A stretch of 64,000 nt of DNA from Phoronis australis (GCA_002633005.1 NMRA01000390.1:83544-147543), one strand, 5' to 3'. Numbered from the stretch's first letter, positions 50,256 through 62,159 are shown. The notes: a model not told the origin generated them from the sequence alone. A program made the numbers and translations.

Positions 50256-51396
50256 ATGGAGGAGCTGGAGAGTTACCTGCATGGGATGTTTCTTTTTGGA
50301 GATACGAACAAAGAACAGGGATGACTATGAACCCGATTCGCTTACAAGTATCTACCAATCGATAGATAGGCACCTGAAAAATATTGGTCGACAGAATTCA
50401 ATCCTGACGGATCACGCCTTCCAAGGATCAAGGGCATCTCTAAAGGCTAACAGATGGAACTGAAACAAGCAGGGAAAGGAAACAGACCTAAGAAATCTGA
50501 ATTACTGACACTCGAAGAAGTAATCACATTAAGAGAAAAAGATATTATAGGACTTAAAGATCCATAAGCGCTACCGAAGTTCATCTGGCTGAACAATACA
50601 AAGATATTAGGATTTCCTGGATGCCAGGAAAACAGACAACTTCAATGAGGCAATATATGTCTCAAGTCGTCGTCACAAAGGGAATATTCAAAGTTCAGAG
50701 ACAGATTAACTAGGACAAGAGTTGATGGCTCAACAGGCCGTCCCTTTAAACCCAAGCTATTCCCTACGCCAAATGAGCCAGAATCATATTCAGTAGAAGC
50801 TTATAAATTATACAGACAAAATCGACTGGCACAAATGCTCACCGACTCCTCACCGTCTTACATTAAACTCAACATGAATTCAGAAAAAAAGAAGGGCTAT
50901 TGTTCGCGGCGCAACCCTGAGGAGTGAACACTAAGCAAAATGCTATGAGCAACAGAGCTAATCCAAGGGAAAAAAACAATCATAGCCTAAGAAAATCAAC
51001 CTGCAATAGACTCTTGAAATCTGGCTTTCACCCAAACAGTTATACAGCTCACCGGACACAGAATTCTTCAATCGTAAACATCTACGTATAACCAAGCCGA
51101 TATGGAAGAGCAGAAAGCAATGAGTAACGTACTACCGTCAACCATAACCAGCTACTGGCCCCGGCATCAGACGCTAGTACTGGGGTGGTAGCACATCCAG
51201 TCTGCCAAGGCCTGCAACCAGTAGTTGTTTATCTCAACATCGCTATCAGTATCAGCATCATTCGTCTGAGCAAGCATTGCAAGCAAGCAAATCCCATCCT
51301 TATTTTCAAGAGCCGCAATCTACGGCGGTAGCATCAGCATAAATATTTAGCTATCCAGAAGTGAAACGACCGCGCATGGACAGCGATTCCATTTAA
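50256..51396 (+). pseudogene. Crypton-type tyrosine recombinase (DUF3504/KIAA1958-like), decayed
   Basis: Plus-strand fragments in family order. 50281-50463: FFLEIRTKNRDDYEPDSLTS and SIDRHLKN. About 50462-50565: GKGNRPKKSELLTLEEVITL. Near 50590: IWLNNTKILGFPGCQENRQL. Near 50730-50880: GSTGRPFKPKLF, YKLYRQN and SYIKLN. About 50980-51010: NHSLRKST, with the HxxR box. About 51045-51130: QLTGHRILQS and TYNQADMEEQKAMSNVL, with the nucleophile Tyr. A basic C-terminus KRPRMDSDS ends at TAA near 51394. At least four frameshifts and two stops show it is dead. It begins within 20 bp of the Penelope element, in opposite orientation. Confidence 0.85.
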
Positions 51397-52314
51397 CCAA
51401 GCTGTGAACGAACGCGAGTGTTCATTTCCTGACATTCCTTGTTGACTTACCTGTAGCTAATTTGACTGATTCCGCGCCAAATATTTGTCTTTGATGTTAT
51501 TTATACTATTTCCGTGTTTGAAATTCATTCAATTTGGGTTTAAGCGTTTTTGATAGTTTGAAATAAAAATTTGTTTTAAAATCTATGGTATTCTTAAATC
51601 TGTAGCTGTTGTAGCCACCGTCTCATACAGCCAGCAAAACTTGATTCATGAAAATATTGGGTGCACGTATACGTGCCACGTGATCTGCGATCATCATTGA
51701 TAAAAGATGACAAACGACATCAAAACAAGTGGAGCATCTGTGTAAACCCGCATCTTTAAAGAATCCTCAGCGGGGGCGCATAAGGATTAATAGGTTATAC
51801 AACGTACGTATTTGTACCAGCGTGTTATTATATCTCGATTCGCCCTTGTTCAAATACTTTTGGGAATGCTAATGTTCTAGACTCCATAACCTAATGTATT
51901 GCCAACGTATGGTTTAGTCCGGCTGTCTTATCTGGAACGTCTGGCATGGCTAACTTCACTTGCTATTGCGTGAAACATGCTACGTAATGAAGATGAGAAT
52001 TGGAGGTAAGCAGACATGAGCTTGTCGTCAATCAAAAGTTAGTGCAAGGGCATTACTCAACAGCAAGTAATTTTGCTTAATATTTTCTGACTCTGACTCG
52101 GGATGAATCTAAAGAACCCGTACAGTGGTGGTCCTAGGGAAAGAAACTTCAAAAAATAGTTCTTTGTCGGTAAAAATAACTTGTAAACAAATCGCCAATT
52201 ATTCGGGTGTTCGGTAGCTGTGGTAAGTTAGTGACTAACTCTAACAAGCAATGCCTACTCAGCGAGTACGCGAAAGTTTGGTGTCAGTTGTAATCAGCTT
52301 GGCACTAGACCTCC
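51397..52314. other. Intergenic, nothing recognised
   Basis: AT-rich sequence with no domain-bearing frame; some may be the 3' flank of the Crypton-like copy. Confidence 0.4.
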
Positions 52315-52905
52315 GTGACCTGAAATTTGGAAATGCGAGCAGAGACTGGTCATTTCGTATTAAATCGCAACACGCGACCTGGAAATTCCCAAGTACGCGA
52401 ACATAGGCTAGCTTTTGGCGGCAAGTAGATTACCTAGCACTTCTGCAAATCAGGAACTTATTTGGTTGTTTCCAAATCAAGTTGAACACTCAGCCCCCTT
52501 CATTGAGTTGTAAATGTGTTGCCTGAAAATGGGATAACGTCTTTGGGATAATACAGAACCGATCTTTGATGCGTTTCATTGGCTGGTAAAGGACAGCTGC
52601 TTCATTCACGAGTGACCAACTTACTGAATTTGTAATGACAAACATTATTTTTCATGCAAGATGTACTGATTAGCCTATTACAATATCCCCAACAATATAA
52701 TGTCACTGCGGCACTGGTCTATCCCGCTGTTCGTGCGCAATGTCCCGACAGACCGTGACTTGGAAATGCGTCTCTTTTTTATGACAAGACAGCGAACAAA
52801 TTCTCCAGCCCTAACTTTAATACTTTCTGGGGGTGAGCACGCACGCGTACATATGAGTCACCTGTCACTCACATATGTTGCTGCCAATGTAAAATGCACT
52901 CCAGT
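52315..52905. mobile_element. Partial second copy of the hAT-like repeat
   Basis: Matches 41297-about 42090 in the same order. Blocks include GACCTGAAATTTGGAAATGC, a TTATTTGGTTGTTnCCAAATC segment, CGATCTTTGATGCGTTTCAT and CACTGCGGCACTG. The right terminal part is missing and the left CAGGG end is not recognisable. Confidence 0.78.
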
Positions 52906-53870
52906 GGTCTCAAGAGACCATTCCTCACCAGATTCAAAGAACATCAGAAGCTAGACAGACCAAACCAAGAGACCGTTCCTCACCAGATTCAAAGAACATC
53001 AGAAACTAGACTGACCAACAGCTGTGGGGGAACACATATTGGCGACTGGGCATTCCATCTCTGTTGCGTCATCCAGGATCCTAGCCAAGGAACAGAACTG
53101 GTTTTCTTGCAAGCTATGAGTCAATAAACATCAGCATTCAGTGCCCCCACTTGAACCGGGACCAAGGCCTCCACTTACCTCCCATGTATTCAAACATTCT
53201 TAATCAGCGAAAGGCCGGAAATCCCTCATTTATTGACAAAGACCTGACAGACCAGGTTGAAACGTCTGCAACCAACCTACCACGTCTGCAAACCTACCAC
53301 GTCTGCAAATCTAACCTATCACGCCTCTAAGTAAGTGATCATCTTATACTGCAATGGAGAATTTTTGCGCAATTAATTTTTGAAATTCATGTTTAGATAT
53401 CTGTAAAACTGATGGATAACTGTTCTTGTTTATAAGAAGATCTGGTTTAAGAAAAGAGGTTGTAAAAGTGATGACAATTTATTGTTTAGTTTATGATCTT
53501 AAGTGATGGTGTGGTAGTTTACACCAGCTTTACTTTATATCAGTAAGAATGTATAAGTGACAACATATATCAATAGTCTATTTCAGTTAATGACTATGAA
53601 GCAGATTATAATAGTGGCAGTACCCAGGTGGTTAGAGTCATGACATAATGCTTTTGATTTAAAAATCTTGAGGGACTCTGACATGTATGCTATGAGTGTT
53701 TTTCTCAAAAGAAATGTGTGTGTTGTGAAAATTAGTTGCATACTGAGTAAGCCACTGAATGATCTCAGTGCTTAATATGCTTAAAGGGGTTTTGATTAAA
53801 GAACAATATTTTACTTGGTTAGACTGATACATACCAAGGGAACTTGTGCCATACGATAAAATTTTATTGT
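52906..53870. other. Intergenic, one short duplication
   Basis: A direct duplication at about 52905-53010 repeats AGACCATTCCTCACCAGATT plus CAAAGAACATCAGAA. No gene seen. Confidence 0.5.
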
Positions 53871-53916
53871 TTGATATGTTTGACTGTACTTCAGGAGCAA
53901 GTTTTTGGTTATACAG

Positions 53917-54114
53917 AATTTGTTAAATGCACGACACTTTTCATTGTTCACAATCTTTATTCCGTTGCGTTCATACTTTCGGAACAAAACTCTACTCTCA
54001 ACTGAACATAGATACAGTAACTGACCTAGTGGAGAGTAGAGTTTTGTTCCGAAAGTATGAACGCAACGGAATAAAGATTGTGAACAATGAAAAGTGTCGT
54101 GCATTTAACAAATT
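53917..54114. repeat. Perfect 82-bp inverted repeat from a Penelope-like tail
   Basis: Arms 53917-53998 and 54033-54114 are exact reverse complements, with a 34-bp spacer. The left arm and spacer match the non-coding tail of the Penelope-like element at 48300-48410 with a few substitutions (GAACAAAACTCTACTCTCAA, CTGAACATAGATACAGTAAC). Confidence 0.96.
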
Positions 54115-55984
54115 TTGATATGTTTAGGAAAAAATACATGGTGTAAGAGACCATGAAACGTTACAATTTTGTCTTTAGCAACTAACATCAATGTACAGCA
54201 CAGGATCACTTTTACATAAACATTTAAAATGTTATAGATTTTGCATTTCCTATACATAGTTACGGTTAAGAATGCATGCCTACATGATGTTCTCTGCACA
54301 ATTGTTGCTTTGATAACACTATCACTGATGGTATCACTCTATCAAAAATTATAGGGCAATTTTGACAGTGAAGTCTGATCCATGAAAATCTTAATTTAAT
54401 GATGTGAATTTCAGACTCTGCCCCAATTTTTTGTACTTCAGGTTGACCTAAGAGGGCTGCTAGGTTCCCTGTTAATTACAGGTTGTCGTGTCTTTTGGGA
54501 GGCATTTTTTATTTCTTATTTAGAGCATCTGAGTTGAATAAATGTATGTTTTAGATTACTTTTTGGCATCTTTCCCAGATTTCCGTAAAACTTCCAGGCT
54601 CAGATTTGGAAATTCTGGGTATTCAAAAAGGCATAATAACTTGGTGCTGTGAAACCTGTTGTGATACGGATACATATAATTGAAAGTAGTTTTCGTCTGC
54701 ATTAAACTCACCATTCTAACACAATGTGTCCTTCGCCGATTACCACAATTGCCACGTTGGAAGCTAATTCTTTGTTTTGAAAGCGTTTCAGACCGTCACT
54801 TGCTGATGTCAGAGCCTGGAGGTGAGCATACACTACTTGATAATTTCCTTTTAATTATATCACTAATCGGAACAGAACTACAAAACGTCACCATTAGTTT
54901 CTTCGTCATCAATGTTGTGAAAGTGCTTCCGGCTATTACACCCCTAATGTCTCCTGAAAAAATTGTTATTGTTCTGGCATTGTAATTAGTACACAGTCAA
55001 GTACGGGGCTAATAAGCAAACAAATTGCAGTTCAGTGTGGGAATGTCAATAGCGCAGTTAGTTGACCTGTCAATTGTACTTCTTCTGCTCAAAATGTTAT
55101 TTCATTTTAATCGCACAGTGAACACTTTATGTTCACTTAGTGATGACGAAACCGTTTCAATGATGTTTTTCATTTTGAAATTGCTTCAATTAGTACTAGT
55201 TCCCCCAATATCGTCCGCACTTATATGTCGCTATTCTACTCGGGGATTCCATCGAAAGGGCATTGTCCAAGTATGCCAAGACAAGACAAGGGAGATAAGT
55301 CTGTAGTTTGATACATAAATGAGTCGACAAATACGGACTTTGTCGATTACTTAGATTATAATTACCATTTTTAAAAATACTATCCTAATTATTACAAAAG
55401 TCTTTCAAATTACAACAATAACAAGCCGTTTTCTGTGGTTTATTTGGCGCCGATACGAACCGATATGATCTCGCGTGATCCAGCCTCATCACCCGTTTTT
55501 CGCGGTATTTTGTAAAAGTGATGTGCCATATGTGAAAGACTAGTCGCCAACCGACTAGAGTGACGTCTTTCGTGAAAATGTAGAAAAATGGGTAAACAAG
55601 CAATAAACTGAAAAGTCAAGTTGTGTATTTAATGAGACCTTTAGAAAACTGACAATACATAAGCTCAGTAATTTCATTCATCTCCAAGACTGGTTGGTGA
55701 CGGAGATACAGCACTGCAGCTGCAAATAGAGTTTCATAAGCCTATAATGTCACATTTCACAGGAAAGATAGTGCTTTCAGTTGAATTGAAATCAAAAAAC
55801 GATCAACAACAATATCAAACAATAACAATAATAGTAACAAGAGCAATTGCGTACCCTTGATAAGTGCCCACAGTGTGCACATATACTTATAGGGATGATC
55901 ATTATTACTTGGCGAAATAAAATTTCGCTGACACCAAGATTTTAAATTTTTGTTGCACGATACAGGTTGCAATTTTCATCCGAT
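54115..55984. other. Intergenic, nothing recognised
   Basis: Open frames at 54680-54985 and 55025-55306 have no recognisable domain. No array or element end. Confidence 0.4.
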
Positions 55985-56173
55985 CAGCACGAAATTTACA
56001 AACAGCCTGTAGTTCCTGAAGTACTGGAAGCCTATTGTTTTCGTCATGATTGGATCCACGATGGTAGATGTGGAGGCCATTTTGTTTTCGATTTCAGATT
56101 CAAATGCAAAAGTAGGTCAAATGGTCGTAAACAACGGTAGTTAGCTAGGAACGGTACGTTTTTAATGATAATT

Positions 56174-56864
56174 AAGTTAATTACGCACTGCAAAATCAGT
56201 TGACACTGAGATTGAATGTTGAAATAGCGAACATATTTAAGGCTTGTATAGGTTATGTGTACCGAAAATAAGCTTTTACCGAATAATCAAGCAAAGACTA
56301 AGATTTTCACTTGTCCCAGTTTAATCAACTTTTTCTCAGCTTCAGCAAATCGACTTCGTTTGAACTTAGGAACATGAGTTCTTGAAAACGGCTTGGTGAT
56401 TTCGCTGAAACTTTCCAAATTTAACATTTAGTCATCAGTCTCAAAAACGCTGTTAGGATTTTTGATAAGGCTAATTTTTTGCGTAATGTAACAAATACGA
56501 CTTCCGATTTTTACAAAGACACCTTATGTTTTGCGAGTTGATTTGTCATAGAAACCAAACAAAAAGACTAATCGAAAATTCCTAACAGCATTTTTGAGGT
56601 AACTGGTGAAGTTTTCATTTAAAAAATTTTCGTTAAAATCGACTGAGGGGTTATTTTGCTATGAATGTACCTTTATTAAAAATAAAATTTTGACTTAAAA
56701 AGGGTTTTTACAAAAAATAATAATGGTACATTAACACAAAAAGTATTTTCATATTCCCTGATCTTATTTCTTTTAGAAAATATATACTTCTATTAGTTGA
56801 CAAAGCTGTTTTTTTAACATACGAGTTAGAATAGAGGCCACTAAATAAGGTTGGAGATAACCTT
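56174..56864 (+). repeat. Dispersed repeat family R1, copy 2
   Basis: Same-orientation match to 30206-30723, about 170 bp longer through an internal CAAATACGACTTCCG...GTAACTGG insertion. It begins with AAGTTAATTACGCACTGCAA and ends with GAGATAACCTTA. It sits inside the left arm of the inverted-repeat structure, so it probably arrived later. Confidence 0.8.
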
Positions 56865-57630
56865 AAGGCACATGTTTCTAGAAGACAAAAAATAAAATAG
56901 TCACTAGGTCGAGCAGCATTAACAGATTTCTCCAAACATTGAGGGCTGCTTTCCCAACCCCAGTACAAACATACAACATGAAAGCCCTTTCAAAACTCTA
57001 TCTAACCTGGCAGTTTTGCAACATTCCATAAATTTTTCGAAAAAATTTAATTTTTTTTTGAAATTCAAAGTCAAATCCAGTGCGATCTAGAATCGCTTAC
57101 AGATGCCGAGATTATACAACAGCAGGAGAGATGGGCAACAAAGAGCCTCATAGAGCGAGGATGGCAATTCGGAGATACAGCGAAAACTCGTATCAGGGGA
57201 AAAGATCGAAGAGTATGTAACCAGCACGAACTTGGTTGCATCTCCAAATTTACATTGCGTGCGATACTGAAAGGAGGAGGGCCAGAGACTATCCCGGTGC
57301 CTACCCTCTGACATCACCACAGAAACAGAAACAAAGTCAAATAACTCGAAAACAGTAAGTCTGTGAGAAAAACGTTATCGCAGAACTTTTGAAATAGCTT
57401 ACTTCAAGGAATCCACATGCAAAAATTCATGTCATTTGCTCTTCCCGTTTAAAACGAGACACCAGAACGATCGAAAATGGATATAATGCACCACAGCTGC
57501 CATCTTGAACGAGACTTCCGCCAAGGAGTGTAGTAGTATAGGAGAGTTCACTTGTGAGTTCGCTGTTACCGCTACTACTAGCGCCGCCAAGTGGTGAACA
57601 AGCAACTGTCAACGAGGAAGCGCCAAAACA

Positions 57631-57728
57631 ATGGGGAAGGACAAATTTTGCAGTGCGATAACTTTCATGAATTCATCCAGGAAAACCCCAGACGTGTCAT
57701 TTTTTAGGTTTCCTAAGGATCCAGAAAG
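57631..57728 (+). CDS. THAP-domain first exon, partial
   Basis: ATG starts MGKDKFCSAITFMNSSRKTP, then DVSFFRFPKDPER, followed by a donor AAAG|gtaagg. The SSRKTPDVSFFRFPKDPER stretch is the N-terminal half of a THAP zinc finger (C2CH DNA-binding domain of P-element, Kolobok and host THAP proteins). The second zinc Cys expected a few residues after the first is not seen (CSAITF), so the finger may be defective. The next exon was not found; it may lie in the N gap at 58372-59014. Confidence 0.6.
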
Positions 57729-58371
57729 GTAAGGATTATCTATTATTCAATAAAATGATACATTGGCTTTCATTTTGTGTGTTCTGTTCACGGTTGTTAG
57801 ACAAGTCGATCACAGTCCCGTTGCCACTTTTCAGTAGTTTTCTGTTGTCTGCAGTGTAGGCTAGGCCTACTGTACAACCGGGCTGCCGGCGGAAGGACTA
57901 TGATGAATGTACGATGTGATTGTCAGCCTTTTGGATACTTGCAGTCCATCAATTCTAAATCAAAATGTCACCCGTATGATCGCAGGGACAATTTTAGGAA
58001 AACATACCCATGCCCATGGCCATGAGTAATATGACTAGTGACACAGCCACGACACAATCACAGCCACAGGGCCACTAAGTCTGTCATGAGTCAAGTTAGC
58101 AAATCTGTGGGTCTCGGTGAAAAGGTGAAAAATCCGAACATAATTTTAATGTGCCAGTTGGACCAATTAAGTTAAGCAGTGCGTCATCGAAAACTTAATT
58201 CTATGTGTCAATGATGCGGAGGCGCGGCCCTGTTAAAATATCCGTGGATCAACATTTGAGTCCGAGTTTTTTTCAGTTGACACCAAAACGCTTTTGTCTC
58301 TATCACAATCACAGTACGACAGGAATTCTGTAGTGTAGTGTACTTTAGTGTAGGCTACCAGTCTTCTGTGA

Positions 58372-59014
58372 NNNNNNNNNNNNNNNNNNNNNNNNNNNNN
58401 NNNNNNNNNNNNNNNNNNNNNNNNNNNNNNNNNNNNNNNNNNNNNNNNNNNNNNNNNNNNNNNNNNNNNNNNNNNNNNNNNNNNNNNNNNNNNNNNNNNN
58501 NNNNNNNNNNNNNNNNNNNNNNNNNNNNNNNNNNNNNNNNNNNNNNNNNNNNNNNNNNNNNNNNNNNNNNNNNNNNNNNNNNNNNNNNNNNNNNNNNNNN
58601 NNNNNNNNNNNNNNNNNNNNNNNNNNNNNNNNNNNNNNNNNNNNNNNNNNNNNNNNNNNNNNNNNNNNNNNNNNNNNNNNNNNNNNNNNNNNNNNNNNNN
58701 NNNNNNNNNNNNNNNNNNNNNNNNNNNNNNNNNNNNNNNNNNNNNNNNNNNNNNNNNNNNNNNNNNNNNNNNNNNNNNNNNNNNNNNNNNNNNNNNNNNN
58801 NNNNNNNNNNNNNNNNNNNNNNNNNNNNNNNNNNNNNNNNNNNNNNNNNNNNNNNNNNNNNNNNNNNNNNNNNNNNNNNNNNNNNNNNNNNNNNNNNNNN
58901 NNNNNNNNNNNNNNNNNNNNNNNNNNNNNNNNNNNNNNNNNNNNNNNNNNNNNNNNNNNNNNNNNNNNNNNNNNNNNNNNNNNNNNNNNNNNNNNNNNNN
59001 NNNNNNNNNNNNNN
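58372..59014. other. Assembly gap, 643 N
   Basis: Continuous N run. Open frames reported across it are meaningless. Confidence 0.99.
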
Positions 59015-59682
59015 ATTGCCTTGCTTTCTTCTTCTCACTTGTGTAACACCCACTGCACAAAACAATTGTCTGCATTGCCAGTAGCCTCATGCATTGAATA
59101 GGGAACACATGCGAAATTGTTGGGTGGAGATGAAACCAGCAGTGAGCTGGGAGCAACATGTTTGTCAATGGTCAGGGGAGCAACCAAAATGTGTGACTAT
59201 GGGAGGGGCTCAACACCCATGTGGCATACATACCCATTGGTTTTTACCTGTTTAGCACTCCTCCCATATAACCCCCCCTGGGAGGGGGTCAACACCCATT
59301 TGGCGCCCACCTGCCGGTTTTTGCCTGGTACCCCTTTAGCTGGCACCTGGGGGGAATTCCCCTCTGAACCCCCAGGAGCAATCATTCAAATTATGTAGTC
59401 CATGGAGGTATGAACTGTTATAAGGAACGATAATTGCCTTGTTAAGAACTCAAACATGAAACAAAACCATGATGGATTTTGAAGGGGAGCTTCAAGAGAA
59501 TAAAAACAAATACACTTTAATATTGATTAAAGTACACATTTTCTTTCTCATTCTATTGTAAGTGGATGTTAGTTTATGTATTCTAACCATTTTCAATCAC
59601 ACAGTAATTTTATTGCACGTTGAATGTCATTAAAGTACGAATTTATGAGCGTGTACATTGTTCGGACTGCGCGCCAAACTAA
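59015..59682. other. Sequence right of the gap
   Basis: Contains an imperfect duplication: GGAGGGGCTCAACACCCATGTGGC-like blocks at 59200-59225 and 59280-59305. No gene recognised. Confidence 0.5.
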
Positions 59683-60229
59683 GTGATTATTCACCGCTTG
59701 GAGCGCTAGTGTTTCGACCAGTAACCATTGCGGCAAATGGTAAAATGGCAGAGTGAACTCTCCTATACTCGTACACTCCTTGCTTCCGCTTAAATAAAAT
59801 TTTATAGTAGCCGGTTAAAAGCAAGGAATACGTGACGAGTTTGAAAATGATTGGTTCGCCAATTGCACCCTCTACAGGAGAAAACGTTTTCAGCTAGATA
59901 TGGAGGTGCGCATATGCCATTGCCGATATTTCTGCCATCTTTACTCAGAAGTTAATGATTTTTTGCACAGTTTTAGTACTTGTTGGCTATAATAACGTAC
60001 CGATTTTCAGCTCTGTACATCCAAAAATGCGGCCTCCATGAGCATTTGAAACTGAAACCGGAAACCAAATGGCCGCCACGTCCGCCATTTCGAATCCAAT
60101 CATGACCAAAAACAATAGGCTTCCATGACTTCCGGATCTACACGTCATGTGCGAATTTCGTCACGAAATTCTGCAAGTGAAATGCCTTCTTGGAGAAGCA
60201 CAGATGTCTCACGGACCATCATGATTTTG

Positions 60230-60526
60230 CATCGCATCTAAACAGAAGTGTGTGTGAAGGAGGGAAGACTGAGGCAGTTCGTAAAACACTTTTGATTTAT
60301 TGAAACATTGTGAGAACACTGAAAGCAAGTAAAAACTACAGAACGTTATAAATTATGACGAAAGGAAAGCTGGAACAAACTGATTGGAAGAATATTAGAA
60401 ATGTAAGAAGAAAATCAGGGAAAACATAATGGTAAATCTTATCGCAAAGTGAACGTGAAAACAATGTTAATGTCACGATATCCTCCCCAGGACAAACGAT
60501 TAATTCCAAACGCATCTACAGATAGT
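60230..60526 (-). other. Possible 3' LTR or 3' untranslated part of the BEL/Pao element
   Basis: Follows the pol stop codon on the minus strand. It begins TGTCCTGGGGAGGATATCGTG (from about 60494) and contains AATAAA near 60300-60295. The second LTR needed to prove this would be beyond 64 kb. Confidence 0.35.
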
Positions 60527-61387
60527 TCATGCTAGTGAAGATTCCAGGGGATATAACTTTGTAATGGGTTTGTTGGTTAGATCGGATTTTGTGCGCAGTG
60601 ATACAGATCGAATAGTATTGTCACGTTCAACGTTTAACTCACCAACCTTTCCTAGTTGCCAAAGTATTCTTGGTAAATTGTCATTATGTATTAAAACAAT
60701 GTCTCCAATCTGTATCGAAGTTAAGGATTCCGTTTTCATCTGACTGTTTGAAATTTCCCTTAGTGACGTCAGATACTTGTGTTTCCACCACTGCACAAAT
60801 GTGCTAATCAAATGAGAACATTTGTTGTACATGGCTTCGAACGCTGTTTGGTGGAAGTCAGGATCGAAGAGTTCATCTTCTTAAACATGCCGAAACGGTA
60901 AATTTCCAATAGCATGACCATAGATGAGTTGGTTTGGAGTGAGTCGATCTGCGTCAGAAATGTCACGGGACAAAATGTCAGTGGGCGGCTGTTGGGCATC
61001 ACGAATAATCAGGTCGGTGAAACGATGTTTAGATGGTAACAATATTGGAAACTTTGTTCCGATTGGAAGATCCGTGTTATGTATACGTCCTGCTGTGCGA
61101 ATCAGACCACCTCTGACAAACAGTCATAACTGACAAAGCAGTGGCGATCTATGACGTCTTCCGTTCATGAGCTGTACTAATTCAACCATTGGGTTTCTGC
61201 AAGAGTGATTTCTGAGGCTGTTAAATTGACCGATGGGCATGGTTTGTTGCTTAACATGGGAAATGAAACGATTAACATAGGCTGTGACGCAGTATAAACG
61301 CTTTATTGACGTGAAATCTGTAATGTCCATCACTTTGTGTATTCCAAAATCTTCGTTGTCTTGGTTAGGCGCGTCCTCGTTCATCAA
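60527..61387 (-). pseudogene. BEL/Pao integrase remnant lacking the DDE core
   Basis: Reads ITDFTSIKRLYCVTAYVNRF, stop at 61124, GLIRTAGRIHNTDLPIG, FPILLPSKHRFTDLIIRDAQ, then directly PPTDILSRDISDADRLTPNQ and LIYGHAIGNLPFR. After a second stop it reads FVQWWKHKYLTSLREI and IGDIVLIHNDNLPRILWQLG. The segment from the H2C2 end to the region before LTPNQLIYG, which holds the DDE catalytic triad, is absent at about 60988. Confidence 0.85.
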
Positions 61388-61475
61388 TAGCTAAAACTTC
61401 TACTTGTGGTAGTGAGTTATGAGAATTCCATGACTGAGATGGCCAATCTTCAGATCGTATCCAGTCTGGTCCATG

Positions 61476-62158
61476 CTACCACAGGGACGAATTTTCAAGT
61501 GCGGCAAACTGTGCACCTCGCGTCGATAAATATGCGGGATTGTCTTGTGTTGGACAATACAACCAGTTTTCCAGCAGCGTTTTGTCATTTATTTCGTTGA
61601 CGTGAATTCTGATGAAAACTGGCAATGTTTTGCGACTGTGTAGCCAGTGTAAAATGACTTGACTGTCAGACCACATGAAAACTTTGTCTATGACGACATG
61701 TGAAAACGCATTTTCGACAAACCTCTTTAGTCGGGATCCAAGTACACCAGCCAACAGTTCCAACTCTGGAAGAGTGTGACGGGATTTCAAAGGTGCTGCT
61801 CTGCACTTTGACATCACAGTGGAGGTAAACACTTGCTCCATAAGCCATGTCACTAGCATCGCAAAATACATGCAATGTTAAGTTGTTGACAGATGAAAAC
61901 CCAGTGAAGTATTGTCTGGGAAGTGTAAAAGTTGAACAGAACTTCAAGTCCGCAAGTACCTCTTTCCATTGGCTATGTAAATCTGACTTTAGAAGTTCAT
62001 CCCAGTCGCATTCCAAAGACCATAACTTTTGAATAAATAACTTGGCACGTACTGACACTGGATTTACTAATCCAAGAGGATCAAAAAGTTTAGCAGCAGA
62101 ACTTACAATTTCTCTTTTGGTGGCATTCCGTGCGTTGTACTCGCGTGGATCATGGTTG
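61476..62158 (-). pseudogene. BEL/Pao connection and RNase H-like region (Pao peptidase A17 family segment)
   Basis: Reads KREIVSSAAKLFDPLGLVNP, then CDASDMAYGASVYLH. After a frameshift near 61805 it continues RAAPLKSRHTLPELELLAGV and MWSDSQVILHWLHSR. The IFDPLGL-like and SDSQVxLxWL motifs are hallmarks of BEL/Pao pol. Confidence 0.88.
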
Positions 62159-62159
62159 A

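Larger units (their letters stand above)
55985..60170. mobile_element. Candidate composite inverted-repeat element carrying a THAP exon
   Basis: Outer arms: 55985-56168 matches the reverse complement of about 59985-60170 (GGAAGCCTATTGTTTT, GTCATGATTGGAT, TCAAATGC, CGGTACGTT). Inner arms: 57512-57602 matches the reverse complement of 59683-59782 (CAAGGAGTGTA, AGTATAGGAGAGTTCACT, ACTAGCGC, CCAAGTGGTGAA). The arms face each other around a THAP-type exon and a 643-N gap. The left side has gained the R1 repeat (56174-56864) and about 450 bp more. Whether this is one transposon or two inverted copies is not settled. Confidence 0.55.

Noticed and set aside
53811-54118. Two open frames on opposite strands with the same peptide (HDTFHCSQSLFRCVHTFGTK)
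   Set aside because: The identity results from the perfect 82-bp inverted repeat, not from two genes.
58233-59168. 311-codon and 248-codon open frames
   Set aside because: Over two thirds of each is the N gap.
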